From Leptolyngbya sp. Heron Island J (GTDB lineage Bacteria; Cyanobacteriota; Cyanobacteriia; Phormidesmidales; Phormidesmidaceae), in assembly GCF_000482245.1 (NCBI RefSeq), contig NZ_AWNH01000073.1, positions 1 through 44,102 on the forward strand: DNA of 44,102 nucleotides, written 5' to 3'. The translations under genes were made by a program, and so were the position numbers. The notes beneath the pieces were generated by a model. The model worked only from the letters and a program-made list of their open reading frames with translations. It searched no databases and was not told the DNA's origin. Of this stretch, positions 36,001-44,059 are shown piece after piece; the stretch's first letter is position 1, and every line of letters begins with the position of its first letter.

Positions 36001-36932
36001 ACCCGGTGCCAGCCCCGACCGCTAGTGCTGACCGGGCCGAAACTGAGGCCGGTCAGCCAGTTACCATTCCCGTCCTCAATAATGACAGCGGTGAAGCCCT
36101 AACCGTGGCTAGCTTTGACTCACCCAGTCAGTTTGGCGGTACTGTCGTGCAAAATAACGACGGCACCCTAACCTATCGCCCAGCCGCTGACTTTAGCGGT
36201 GTGGATCGGTTTGGGTATACGGTTCGCGATCGCAACGGCACCGTCTCAGACCCCGCTAATGTAGAAGTCTTGGTCAATGCTGCGCCTCCACCTATGCCCC
36301 AGGACGATCAGGTCACTACCGATCAAGACATCCCCGTCACCATATCGGTGCTGGCTAATGATCAGGGCGATGGTCTCAGGATTGCTGATGTGCAAACCCA
36401 AACCGCAGCCGGTGGCGTTGTGCAGGACAATGGTAATCAGGCGCTGGTATACACACCACCAGCAGGCTTTTTTGGCGAAGACCGATTTAGCTATACGGTT
36501 CGCGATCGCAACGGCCTCACCTCAGAACGCGCCATTGTCACCGTCCAAGTAAACCGCATCAACCAGCCCCCCGTCGCCACTGACGACTATGACGAATACG
36601 ACGTATCGGCCTACAGCGAACCCACCGAAGTCTCATTAGACGTACTAACCAACGATCGCGACCCCGATGGCGACAACACCGACCTCAGAATTGAATCCGT
36701 CACATCAGGAGAATTTATCAAGGCCAGAATTTCAAACGACGGACGCAGTATCCTATACACCCAGGTCTTTCCACCCGAATCATTCTTTGACGGCAACATC
36801 GCTTACGATAGCCTGACTTACACCATCCAAGATGCCGACGGAGCCATCAGTCAGACAGCCACAGTTGAAATCGAAGTGTACTATGAGTCCCCCGTTCAGG
36901 AGTTTCCCACCCACTCACGCCCAAGATTTTAA
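33093..36932 (+). CDS. STAND-like NTPase with transmembrane helix and large extracytoplasmic part
   Basis: 1279 aa. Residues 15-100 form a domain I recall from many cyanobacterial proteins (GDPKAIASILQTRLHAYAI, ALEAAQSTD, SGRLAGQATPLWQQEL). Residues 122-145 carry a Gly/Asn motif (VGGDFSGQLIVGNNNNQ). An NB-ARC-like NTPase follows, with Walker A ADGFGKTAL (209-216) and Walker B ALIVLDDLG (278-285). TPR-like helices (about 555-605) and one membrane helix (635-656) come next. Then two choice-of-anchor-D units (about 663-770, 773-872) and four tandem-95/cadherin-like units (880-1263). The topology suggests a cytoplasmic NTPase and an outer sensor or adhesin. The neighbour at 37003 shares the Gly/Asn motif. 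Confidence 0.85.
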   Translation: MRTATTTPTQQTAAQQGDPKAIASILQTRLHAYAITPKVGLRQQDNLLYIALEAAQSTDPKMVLPLVKATLMSLELSWLNLAQVSGRLAGQATPLWQQELILRPAVNLQPTVPPLASFMGSPVQVEVGGDFSGQLIVGNNNNQNFYSYAYNVEHGGVLNVAAPPQISARPTPINLRPQPFNSLLDRRDILPQLVQALQTAQPIELYAADGFGKTALVRHLMYDAQATTRFSDGVVYTPAHRLLPADLLQALHDAFYESNVPYKPSYTQVQHALQNKQALIVLDDLGLEKPDLDRLVPVVPHGTFVLTSTERTYWGEGVAIDLPGLPLEDSFKLIERELGRALTTAEETVVRTLWQTLKGHPLQLRRIAAHVKQTKQPLTAFIVPKAGAPHTGFSPIPAETVFYTILDKLPTSHHPVLALLGALGGLALTPEQALAIAQVANAETILSELHGLHLVSMGANGYHLCPDLVGVCQQTWPIETWLTSAVEYFTSGQAAVGESTDVLHYLADWSAQSGHWYDCLELSRSLDGVLSLQGRWGQWQQVLEQSLQAAQQTGNQAAEAWSLHQLGTQALAEGNTAQAETALTQALQLRKALGDQAGAAITRHNLSLLVPPLVAPEASSTAGGAGAMTGLSTKTVLLAAAGGVAALVTTAVLLWPLDTSSPSASFTLSAEAMEFGERQLNTASDPQALTLSNTGNSLVSIDRMVLRGNRDFRVDEDSCTPTLMLAPGETCEITVIFTPNSLGARAATMELQLDGKTQVIPLTGAGTAVSVPGISIVPASVTFNEVQLEDIARNTVTINNDGTAPLTIQALAITGEQASDFAIANTCAETTLAPDTSCTVELTFSPSATGERRATLTIENNASAVAVALNGIGTRRPTPPKAEDDSITTQADTPVTIDVLSNDDPVDGELTIVNVTAPQAGQVVVNADNTLTYRPDGEANLDRFTYQVRNGQNRTAQATVTVTIEPVKPDPVPAPTASADRAETEAGQPVTIPVLNNDSGEALTVASFDSPSQFGGTVVQNNDGTLTYRPAADFSGVDRFGYTVRDRNGTVSDPANVEVLVNAAPPPMPQDDQVTTDQDIPVTISVLANDQGDGLRIADVQTQTAAGGVVQDNGNQALVYTPPAGFFGEDRFSYTVRDRNGLTSERAIVTVQVNRINQPPVATDDYDEYDVSAYSEPTEVSLDVLTNDRDPDGDNTDLRIESVTSGEFIKARISNDGRSILYTQVFPPESFFDGNIAYDSLTYTIQDADGAISQTATVEIEVYYESPVQEFPTHSRPRF

Positions 36933-37002
36933 TCCCAACTACTCTCATCCAGTGACCTAACCCCTCCATTCTCTCTCCTCCGTCCTCCGTTCTTCTCCCA
37001 CC

Positions 37003-37425
37003 ATGACCTCCCCCCAACCCAACATCAAAATCAACATCGGCGGCGACAACAGCGGCCAGCTCGCCATCGGCGACAACAACTCCCAGGAATACACTAATCT
37101 CGTCAACTCCCAGAACACAGCCCCAGCCCCAGCCGACCTGGCCACCCTGCGACAAATGTCTGCCACCCTGAAAACCCAGGTAGCTGAGGCCGCCCCTGCC
37201 GACAAAAAAGCCTCAGCTCTAGAGCGCATCGACGAACTCGAAGCAGCCATCACCGCCGAGGAACCAGACCTCACCACCATGGACTACATCAAACGCTGGT
37301 TTGTCAAAAATCTTCCCACCCTATCAGGAGCCGTAACCAGCGTTGTTATTCACCCCATTGTCGGCAAACTGGTAGAAGCCGCAGGCACCATGGCCGCTGA
37401 CGAATTCCAAGAACGGTTTAGCTAG
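37003..37425 (+). CDS. Small protein with RHIM-like Gly/Asn motif, possible STAND effector
   Basis: 140-aa protein encoded 70 bp after the STAND-like gene. Residues 8-30 read NIKINIGGDNSGQLAIGDNN and continue SQEY, closely matching residues 122-145 of the upstream protein. A helical, charged segment follows (about 44-85, LERIDELEAAIT), then DYIKRWFVKNLPTL and a Gly/Val/Ala-rich segment SGAVTSVVIHPIVGKLVEAA (108-127) that could insert in or pack on a membrane. A motif shared between an NTPase and a small downstream protein is how amyloid-type signalling pairs are built (established in bacteria and fungi). The effector role is inference. Confidence 0.75.
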   Translation: MTSPQPNIKINIGGDNSGQLAIGDNNSQEYTNLVNSQNTAPAPADLATLRQMSATLKTQVAEAAPADKKASALERIDELEAAITAEEPDLTTMDYIKRWFVKNLPTLSGAVTSVVIHPIVGKLVEAAGTMAADEFQERFS

Positions 37426-37562
37426 CCTCATAATTTCTTCATTTTTTAGCCTTACATTAGTATTATGGGAAAAACTATCAGTACTGTGCGGCTATCCGCT
37501 TAAACCGATAGGCGTATGGGTTGTAGTTTTTACTGCCGAGCATAAGGGTGAGGCTAAGTGCA

Positions 37563-38612
37563 ATGGTAAGTCTAACCAATCCAGAAGATCAGCATATGAC
37601 AGCTGCCTGTTTACGATCTACGGTTCCTAACCAAGTGTTACAGGAGACCGTTGCCGATTTACGCTCCGTCAACTTTTGGACAGGGTTTGGCCGGTTTGTC
37701 CTACTAGGAGTTGTCGTGGTAGGCTGCATCACTCTGGCCTGGACAACAAACGCTGGGATTAGCTTTTGGGTTTGGACTGCTGTAGCAGGAGTCTTTTACG
37801 CATTCTGGCTAATCTGTACCCATGATGCGATTCATCATACCCTGCTGGGTTGGCCCATATTAGAAGAGACCTTAGCACGAATCATCTCCTGGCCAATGCT
37901 CTGGCCCGTGGGAGTTTATTCAGAACTCCATCATTTGCACCATGGGTGGAATGGCTTAGATTTACGCGATCCAGAACGGATTCAATGGACCGAGCAAGAG
38001 TATCAGCAAGCCTCGCCGTTGGTGCAATGGTATATGCGACATCAGTGGCTAGTGGATATTTTTGTCCTGGGGGGATTGGGGATAATTGTTAAAACCCTGA
38101 TGGGTGGTCGTCGGTTTCAAGAACTACTGCCACGGCTGAAGTTTCAGCTATTGGCCGATCTGTTGGGGATGGGCATTGTCCAAGCTTGTTTGCTTACAGC
38201 GATTATTCTCTCCCAGACCAGTATTTTACGGTATTTGTTGTTCTGGCTGTGTTTAGAGCGAGCGGTTGGAGTAATTGTCCAGACCCGCGCCCATTTGGAA
38301 CACTATGGTCTATGGCGTCGGGTAGGTGGCCATCAGCTCACCCAGCTATATTCGTCTCGCAACTTACAGGCCAGCCGTTGGTTTAGCTGGCTGGTTGGCG
38401 GGTTGAATTATCATGCAGTCCACCATGCATTTCCAAGCATTCCGTTTGATCAGCTACCGGTTGCCCATGAACGGATTGAGACCGTCTTAGCGGACCATGG
38501 CATGCCAGCCCTAGAACTGGAGGCAGGATATGCAAGTGGGATTCGGCGGTTGATTAATCGGTTTACGTTGATTCCTGATGATGGGGTGGTCTTGGCTGAG
38601 AATAAGATCTAG
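37563..38612 (+). CDS. Membrane fatty acid desaturase-family protein
   Basis: 349-aa integral membrane di-iron protein. Histidine boxes are THDAIHHTLLGW, SELHHLHHGWNG and NYHAVHHAFPSIPF, the third with the usual VHHxFPSIP ending. Hydrophobic segments lie before and between the boxes. Substrates in the family are fatty acyl lipids or carotenoids; I cannot tell which. I chose the ATG at 37563, with GAGG nine bases upstream; the GTG at 37548 and the ATG at 37596 are alternatives. It lies between two STAND genes in the same direction; a functional tie is unproven. Confidence 0.85.
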   Translation: MVSLTNPEDQHMTAACLRSTVPNQVLQETVADLRSVNFWTGFGRFVLLGVVVVGCITLAWTTNAGISFWVWTAVAGVFYAFWLICTHDAIHHTLLGWPILEETLARIISWPMLWPVGVYSELHHLHHGWNGLDLRDPERIQWTEQEYQQASPLVQWYMRHQWLVDIFVLGGLGIIVKTLMGGRRFQELLPRLKFQLLADLLGMGIVQACLLTAIILSQTSILRYLLFWLCLERAVGVIVQTRAHLEHYGLWRRVGGHQLTQLYSSRNLQASRWFSWLVGGLNYHAVHHAFPSIPFDQLPVAHERIETVLADHGMPALELEAGYASGIRRLINRFTLIPDDGVVLAENKI

Positions 38613-38667
38613 GAAATCAGAATCAAACAATCAGTCAGTGTATAAGCACTCTCATCTTCGCATCTGG

Positions 38668-38688
38668 TGCCCAGCCTCTGGCTGGGCA
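38668..38688. terminator. Hairpin after the desaturase gene
   Basis: TGCCCAGCC and GGCTGGGCA are perfect 9-bp arms around TCT, 55 bp past the stop. No T-tract follows. It may separate the desaturase gene from the NACHT gene. Confidence 0.5.
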
Positions 38689-38775
38689 TATCTCCTGAGG
38701 CTCTAGCCACCTGCTAGTGGAAATTTTGATTCCTTTAGCAGAAGTTGGGTTTTACTAGAGAGAAGTCTCTGGAGA

Positions 38776-41700
38776 TTGCCTGTGTTTGGCCTGGATAATT
38801 TGATCGATATGCTCTTTGATACGGCAATGGAGAGCATTAACCGTAATGAGCGCATCATCCAACTGCTCAAACGCCTCAACCTCGATCCCGATCATCCGCC
38901 TGTAGACTTTACGGGAGTCTATCAGTATGCGCTGGTAGAATATGGCGTGGGCAAACCGCGTCCAGTGTTGGAAATCTTTCGCCAGGCCAAGATTCAAGCC
39001 CTCTTTCGCACAGCCCTAGAACGCAACACTCCTTCGATCTTGCTCAAAAATGGGGAAGACTTTCTAGCCAAGCATCCACTTCAGGACGAGCTTCAAGCTA
39101 ATCATATTGATGTCCGGCGGGAGTTTTATGCTTTTGCTGCTGTCTTTATTGAAGTTGCCAAACGTACCCGCACTCCAGCAGAAATTTTGGCTGAGCAAAA
39201 GCTGGAATCACTACATCGACAGATCTGCAATCTGCAAGAGCGGTTGAATCGCCTGCCCACCATTGAAGGGATGCGGACTGAAATGGCCCGTCTGGCAGCA
39301 CAGGACTATGGGGCCTTACCCGGAGTTGCGATCGCTGAAACCTTTAGTGCAGAGCGTTGCAAAGCCTTTGCCCTGGCCCAGCAGATGCGCGGTTGGTTTG
39401 AAACCCTAGGTTACCGTTTTGAAACCCATGAGGTGTGGGAAGCCGACTATTTTGAATGGATTATCAACGTCTCGGTTTGGCGGAGTCGCTATATTCGGAT
39501 TATAGTGCGCGGTGTGGATGGCGAAGTAGGCTTGGCAGACGTAAGCGCCCTAAGTCAGTCGGTCGAGACCCACAAAACCGATGAAGGCTGGCTCGTCACT
39601 GCCCGCCGCATTGCCCGCGCGGCTCGGGATGACGTTGCCAAATCGGAAAATGAGCATTTAGGCTGCTACACCCTAGATGAACTCTTGGATCAAGATGCTG
39701 ATTTTAGCCGCTATCTGAGCTGGCTGGAACAGGAAATTCAGCAGCGGGGCATCGATCAAAAATATGTGCCCCTAGCCTGTATCAAGGAAGAAGTCGATCC
39801 AGCGACCCGCCAGCGGATTGGGATGAGTCGCTATGGCGATCGCGACGGCTGGATTGATGGCTACATCGATCTCTGGCTGGATGACCCGGCAAAAGAACAC
39901 ATCTCAGTACTGGGTGAGTTTGGTACCGGCAAAACCTGGTTTGTGTTTCACTATGCCTGGAAAGCCTTACAGCGTTATCGCAAAGCGCAACGGAGAGGGC
40001 TGGAGCGTCCCCGGCTACCGCTAGTGGTGCCCTTACGAGACTATGCCAAAGCCGTTAGCGTCGAATCGTTATTTTCAGAGTTCTTCTTCCGTAAGCACGA
40101 GATTCCTATCCCTGGCTACTCAGCCTTTGAGCAGCTAAACCGCATGGGTAAGTTGTTACTGATTTTCGACGGCTTTGATGAAATGGCCGCCCGTGTGGAT
40201 CGCCAACAGATGATCAACAACTTCTGGGAACTGGCGAAGGTAGTTGTACCCGGCGCTAAGGTTATCCTCACCTGTCGCACAGAGCATTTCCCCGAAGCCA
40301 AAGAAGGACGAGCCCTGCTCAATGCAGAACTGCAAGCCTCCACTAAGGACTTGACTGGAGAAACGCCACAGTTTGAAGTGCTGGAGTTAGAAAAGTTTAA
40401 CGATGCCCAGATTCGTGAAGTGCTCTCTTATCAGGCCCAACCGGCCACAGTGGAGCAGATCATGGGGAATTCTGAACTGTTAGATCTGGCGCGTCGTCCC
40501 GTGCTAACAGAACTGATTTTGGAGGCGTTGCCCGATATTGAGGCGGGTAAACCTGTGGATATGTCGCGGGTGTATCTCTATGCCGTACGCCACAAGATGG
40601 AACGGGATATTAAGGCGGAGCGCACGTTTACGTCAATGGCGGACAAGCTCTATTTTATGTGTGAGCTGTCGTGGGAAATGCTGTCAACCGATCGCATGAG
40701 TATTAACTATCGAGAGTTTCCAGACCGCATTCGCAAACTGTTTGGTCCTGCAGTTGAGGAGCAAAAAGACCTGGACCATTGGCATTACGACATGATGGGC
40801 CAAACCATGTTAATTCGAAACGCTGAGGGGGATTATACGCCTGCTCATCGTTCTCTCTTAGAGTTTTTCGTCGCTTACAAATTTGCTGCTGAACTAGGTG
40901 CTCTATCAGATGATTTTCTTCAGATAGCGCAGATGCAGAAAAATGTGAATGAACATCTACAACCACAACTATATACTTGGTCAGATTACTTTCAGGCAAC
41001 TAAAAATGCCCAAAAAAGTGGCAGTTTAGTTCCTCCTTTACTCCAGTTTAGTGAAGAAAGGATAGATAATCTTATCGTTACGGTAGGTCAAGCGCCATTG
41101 GCACAAGCAATAATCGATTTGATATTGCCTATGCTCCGTGCTTTTCTAAAACCAAATTCCACTAATACTCTACTGAAAACACTACAGCTTACAAAAACGC
41201 AATCATTAGAGTCTGTTGCATATCTAGGGGGCAATATAGCAACCTTGATGGTCAAACCCAATAAAAGTGCCTTGTCTAATCAAGATTTGTCGAAGGCAAA
41301 AATCCGAGGGGCCGATTTTGTCAATGCGATTCTGCATGACACAAATTTTGAAAATGCAACCATTACCGATTCTTCTTTACCTCATGTATTTGGCTCATTT
41401 TTTACCCTCGCGTATGATCCTAATGGGAAATTACTCGCTACAGGGGGCGTTAACCGCTCAGTAGATGTTTGGGATATTACCAACAATCATTTTGTTATTC
41501 GCCTCAAAGGACATACCAATTGGGTTCGTTCTCTAGTATTTAGCCCAAATGGGAAACACATCATCAGTGGAGCCTTCGACTATACAGTTAAAGTTTGGAA
41601 TCTTGAAAGTAGAGAATGTGTGAAAACTCTTAAGGGGCATGACAGCCGGATTAATGCAGTCTCGCTCACTTCTGATTCAAAATATATAGTTAGCGCCAGT

Positions 41701-43266
41701 GATGATGAGACTATCAGGATATGGGATTTCAATTCTGGCAATTGCATCAAGATTTTAGAGGGACACGTAGCAGCTGTAGAATCAGTAGTCATCGATAATC
41801 AATCCAGACTAATAATTAGTGGCTCTTCCGATCAGACTATAAAAATATGGAATCTGGATTCAGGCAGAATTGTTGGTGAATTAAAAGGACATACTGGAAA
41901 AGTACGTTCTCTCGCTTTGAGTCAAGATGGGAAACTTTTGGCTAGTGGTGCTCGCGATCAAACAATTAGACTATGGAATTGGAAGAAAAAAGAATGTCTC
42001 GGAGTTCTAAAGGGACATTCTGACAGAAGAATTTCAACAATTGCTTTTAGCCATGATGGAAAATTGCTTGCTAGTGGTTGCTACGACACCAACATCAAAA
42101 TTTGGGATATAAAACAACAGAAGTGCTTGAAGACACTTTCTGGGCATGATGGTTGGGTTCGAATGATTGCTTTTCAAGCAACATCTAATATTCTGACTAG
42201 TGTTAGTGATGACCAAACCATTAGAAACTGGGATATCGAAACTGGTAAATGCGTGGATCTGCTTCAAGGATATACCGGCGAAATACGTTCAATATCACTT
42301 TCATACGATGATCACTTTCTGATAGCTGGCTGTGAAGACAAATCTTTACAAGTCTGGGAGCTTATAGATTTAGAAACCTCACTAAAATGTAAATCCTACA
42401 CGGCATTAGAAGCCCACCAGGCTCGAATTAATGCGGTTCGAATGAGTCCAACTCAGAAAATTTTTGCAACCGCTAGCTTTGATCACTCAATAAAACTGTG
42501 GAATTTAGAGACGAGTGCTTGCATAAAAACATTGAGAGGTCACGATAAATGTGTTAATGCAATTGCTTTTACTCCCGACGGCCAAAAGCTAGTAACAACT
42601 AGTGCTGATTGTACAGTACGAGTATGGGAGATTGTGACTGGAGAATGCATCAAAATTTTGGAAGGTCATGAAAATTGGTTGTGGACTGTTGAGACTAGTC
42701 CCGATGGTTTACTGATCGCTAGTGCTGGAGATGATCAAACCATCAGATTTTGGGATCTGGAAACTGGTAAATGTCTCGCCAATCTAAAAAAACATCAAGG
42801 GGGAGTTAACTCTATTGTTTTTACTCCTGATGGGAAATTCTTGTTAAGTGGAGGGGCAGATAAAAATATTAGAATCTGGCATACTCATACCAAGAAGCAT
42901 TTGAAGTCTTGGCAAGCTCATGAGCATGCCATTGTTTCTATAGCTATTTCTCCAAACGGCCAATATATCTTTAGTTCTAGTGATAAAGGTAATATTAAAA
43001 TCTGGAATTTAAAGACGCAAGAATGCTTAAGGTCTCTACAAGGGCATACGGATAAAGTAGGAGACTTATGTATAACTTCAGATGGCTCAAAATTAGTCAG
43101 TGGAAGTTTTGATCAAACAATCCGAATTTGGGACGTTGATAGCGGTCAGTGTTTACAATCAATACAACCTCTAAGACCGTTTGAAGGCACGAATATTTCT
43201 GGAGTGCAGGGACTCACAAAGCTTGAGAAAGAGACTCTGATGGTTTTAGGAGCTACTGAATTTTAA
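38776..43266 (+). CDS. NACHT NTPase with 14 WD40 repeats and a REase-like domain
   Basis: 1496-aa STAND protein. Residues 1-130 are helical; 140-165 look coiled-coil (EQKLESLHRQICNLQERLNR). Residues 195-305 resemble an Mrr-like restriction fold (RGWFETLGYRFETHEV, DEGWLVTARRIARAA, CYTLDELLD), but the expected catalytic (E/Q)xK appears as IIVR. NACHT has Walker A GEFGTGKTW (380-388), Walker B LLIFDGFDEMA and TCRTEHF. A short pentapeptide-like stretch (LSKAKIRGADFVNA) precedes WD40 repeats; 14 WD/WN/WE-ended units fit two seven-blade propellers. Start: TTG at 38776, GTG at 38782 (GGAG seven bases upstream) or ATG at 38809. The gene becomes AT-richer from about 40860. Confidence 0.92.
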   Translation: MPVFGLDNLIDMLFDTAMESINRNERIIQLLKRLNLDPDHPPVDFTGVYQYALVEYGVGKPRPVLEIFRQAKIQALFRTALERNTPSILLKNGEDFLAKHPLQDELQANHIDVRREFYAFAAVFIEVAKRTRTPAEILAEQKLESLHRQICNLQERLNRLPTIEGMRTEMARLAAQDYGALPGVAIAETFSAERCKAFALAQQMRGWFETLGYRFETHEVWEADYFEWIINVSVWRSRYIRIIVRGVDGEVGLADVSALSQSVETHKTDEGWLVTARRIARAARDDVAKSENEHLGCYTLDELLDQDADFSRYLSWLEQEIQQRGIDQKYVPLACIKEEVDPATRQRIGMSRYGDRDGWIDGYIDLWLDDPAKEHISVLGEFGTGKTWFVFHYAWKALQRYRKAQRRGLERPRLPLVVPLRDYAKAVSVESLFSEFFFRKHEIPIPGYSAFEQLNRMGKLLLIFDGFDEMAARVDRQQMINNFWELAKVVVPGAKVILTCRTEHFPEAKEGRALLNAELQASTKDLTGETPQFEVLELEKFNDAQIREVLSYQAQPATVEQIMGNSELLDLARRPVLTELILEALPDIEAGKPVDMSRVYLYAVRHKMERDIKAERTFTSMADKLYFMCELSWEMLSTDRMSINYREFPDRIRKLFGPAVEEQKDLDHWHYDMMGQTMLIRNAEGDYTPAHRSLLEFFVAYKFAAELGALSDDFLQIAQMQKNVNEHLQPQLYTWSDYFQATKNAQKSGSLVPPLLQFSEERIDNLIVTVGQAPLAQAIIDLILPMLRAFLKPNSTNTLLKTLQLTKTQSLESVAYLGGNIATLMVKPNKSALSNQDLSKAKIRGADFVNAILHDTNFENATITDSSLPHVFGSFFTLAYDPNGKLLATGGVNRSVDVWDITNNHFVIRLKGHTNWVRSLVFSPNGKHIISGAFDYTVKVWNLESRECVKTLKGHDSRINAVSLTSDSKYIVSASDDETIRIWDFNSGNCIKILEGHVAAVESVVIDNQSRLIISGSSDQTIKIWNLDSGRIVGELKGHTGKVRSLALSQDGKLLASGARDQTIRLWNWKKKECLGVLKGHSDRRISTIAFSHDGKLLASGCYDTNIKIWDIKQQKCLKTLSGHDGWVRMIAFQATSNILTSVSDDQTIRNWDIETGKCVDLLQGYTGEIRSISLSYDDHFLIAGCEDKSLQVWELIDLETSLKCKSYTALEAHQARINAVRMSPTQKIFATASFDHSIKLWNLETSACIKTLRGHDKCVNAIAFTPDGQKLVTTSADCTVRVWEIVTGECIKILEGHENWLWTVETSPDGLLIASAGDDQTIRFWDLETGKCLANLKKHQGGVNSIVFTPDGKFLLSGGADKNIRIWHTHTKKHLKSWQAHEHAIVSIAISPNGQYIFSSSDKGNIKIWNLKTQECLRSLQGHTDKVGDLCITSDGSKLVSGSFDQTIRIWDVDSGQCLQSIQPLRPFEGTNISGVQGLTKLEKETLMVLGATEF

Positions 43267-43452
43267 ATTTTAGAAATCCGTGCTGATTGCTTGAGTCACA
43301 TATGCACCAGAGTCGACATCTACGATATTCAACAACACTTTCCTGACAAATACAGCACAAATGTATAACTCCAAGCAACCTTTGCTCAAAGCAACCACCC
43401 CAGATTTATGGACAGCACTTCTGCTCAAACGACGCCTCAACAACTCACTTCT

Positions 43453-43899
43453 TCAATGGGATTTATGTTGAAAATAGGCATAAAAACTTAATGCGATCGC
43501 TATAGCTGAAATGATCGTCATCACGGTACCAGGTACGAATTTGTTGTAGCCACCCAGGTCGATAAAAATGAAATACCCAACATCGAGTAGCCCCCCAACC
43601 AAGGCCGAGACAAATATAGCCGCAACACTTTTGCGCCAGATTAAGCCACCGCCGATAATGGTCACGATACCGCCCCAAAGCAGGTTAAAGCCATGTTGAT
43701 TGATGATGGCACCCACAGCGTCAGGATAATCCATCGCCAATAAAGCAGGGTCTACAGCATCGGCAATTCCTGCAGCCGCCGCCGCTGTATCACCAGAGAT
43801 GGTAAGGATTCCAGCTAGGGCATGAACAAGTCCCCAAATCACCCAAAGGATGGCAGAGATGTTCAAAAGGGTAGAGGACTTCTGTCGACTTAATTCCAT
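43453..43899 (-). CDS. Unknown four-helix membrane protein
   Basis: 148 aa with four hydrophobic segments: about residues 12-33 (NISAILWVIWGLVHALAGIL), 68-86 (FNLLWGGIVTIIGGGLIW), 90-112 and 122-143. A short polar loop with DPALLAMDYPDAVG separates the first two. No family I can name. No ribosome binding site is evident before the ATG at 43899. It converges with the NACHT gene across a 186-bp spacer in which I see nothing specific. Confidence 0.7.
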   Translation of the reverse strand: MELSRQKSSTLLNISAILWVIWGLVHALAGILTISGDTAAAAAGIADAVDPALLAMDYPDAVGAIINQHGFNLLWGGIVTIIGGGLIWRKSVAAIFVSALVGGLLDVGYFIFIDLGGYNKFVPGTVMTIISAIAIALSFYAYFQHKSH

Positions 43900-44023
43900 A
43901 GTATTGATTGGTATAGATACCTGCTGGTGTCAAGCTCAGTCGGTTGAATCATGTGAACTTGGGTTCACACAATCTTTGAAAGCGTACAAATTAACCATCG
44001 TTTCGCTCTTCAATTTTGGTTTC

Positions 44024-44059
44024 GCATCATCTTAGACAGTTCACCATCTAAGATGATGC
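44024..44059. terminator. 13-bp stem near the right edge
   Basis: GCATCATCTTAGA and TCTAAGATGATGC are perfect arms around a 10-base loop. There is no long T-tract. It may terminate a gene entering from outside the window. Confidence 0.5.

Noticed and set aside
33188-36102. Many 80-116 aa antisense frames under the STAND gene
   Set aside because: Shadows of a long frame with clear domains; none has a motif or start signal.
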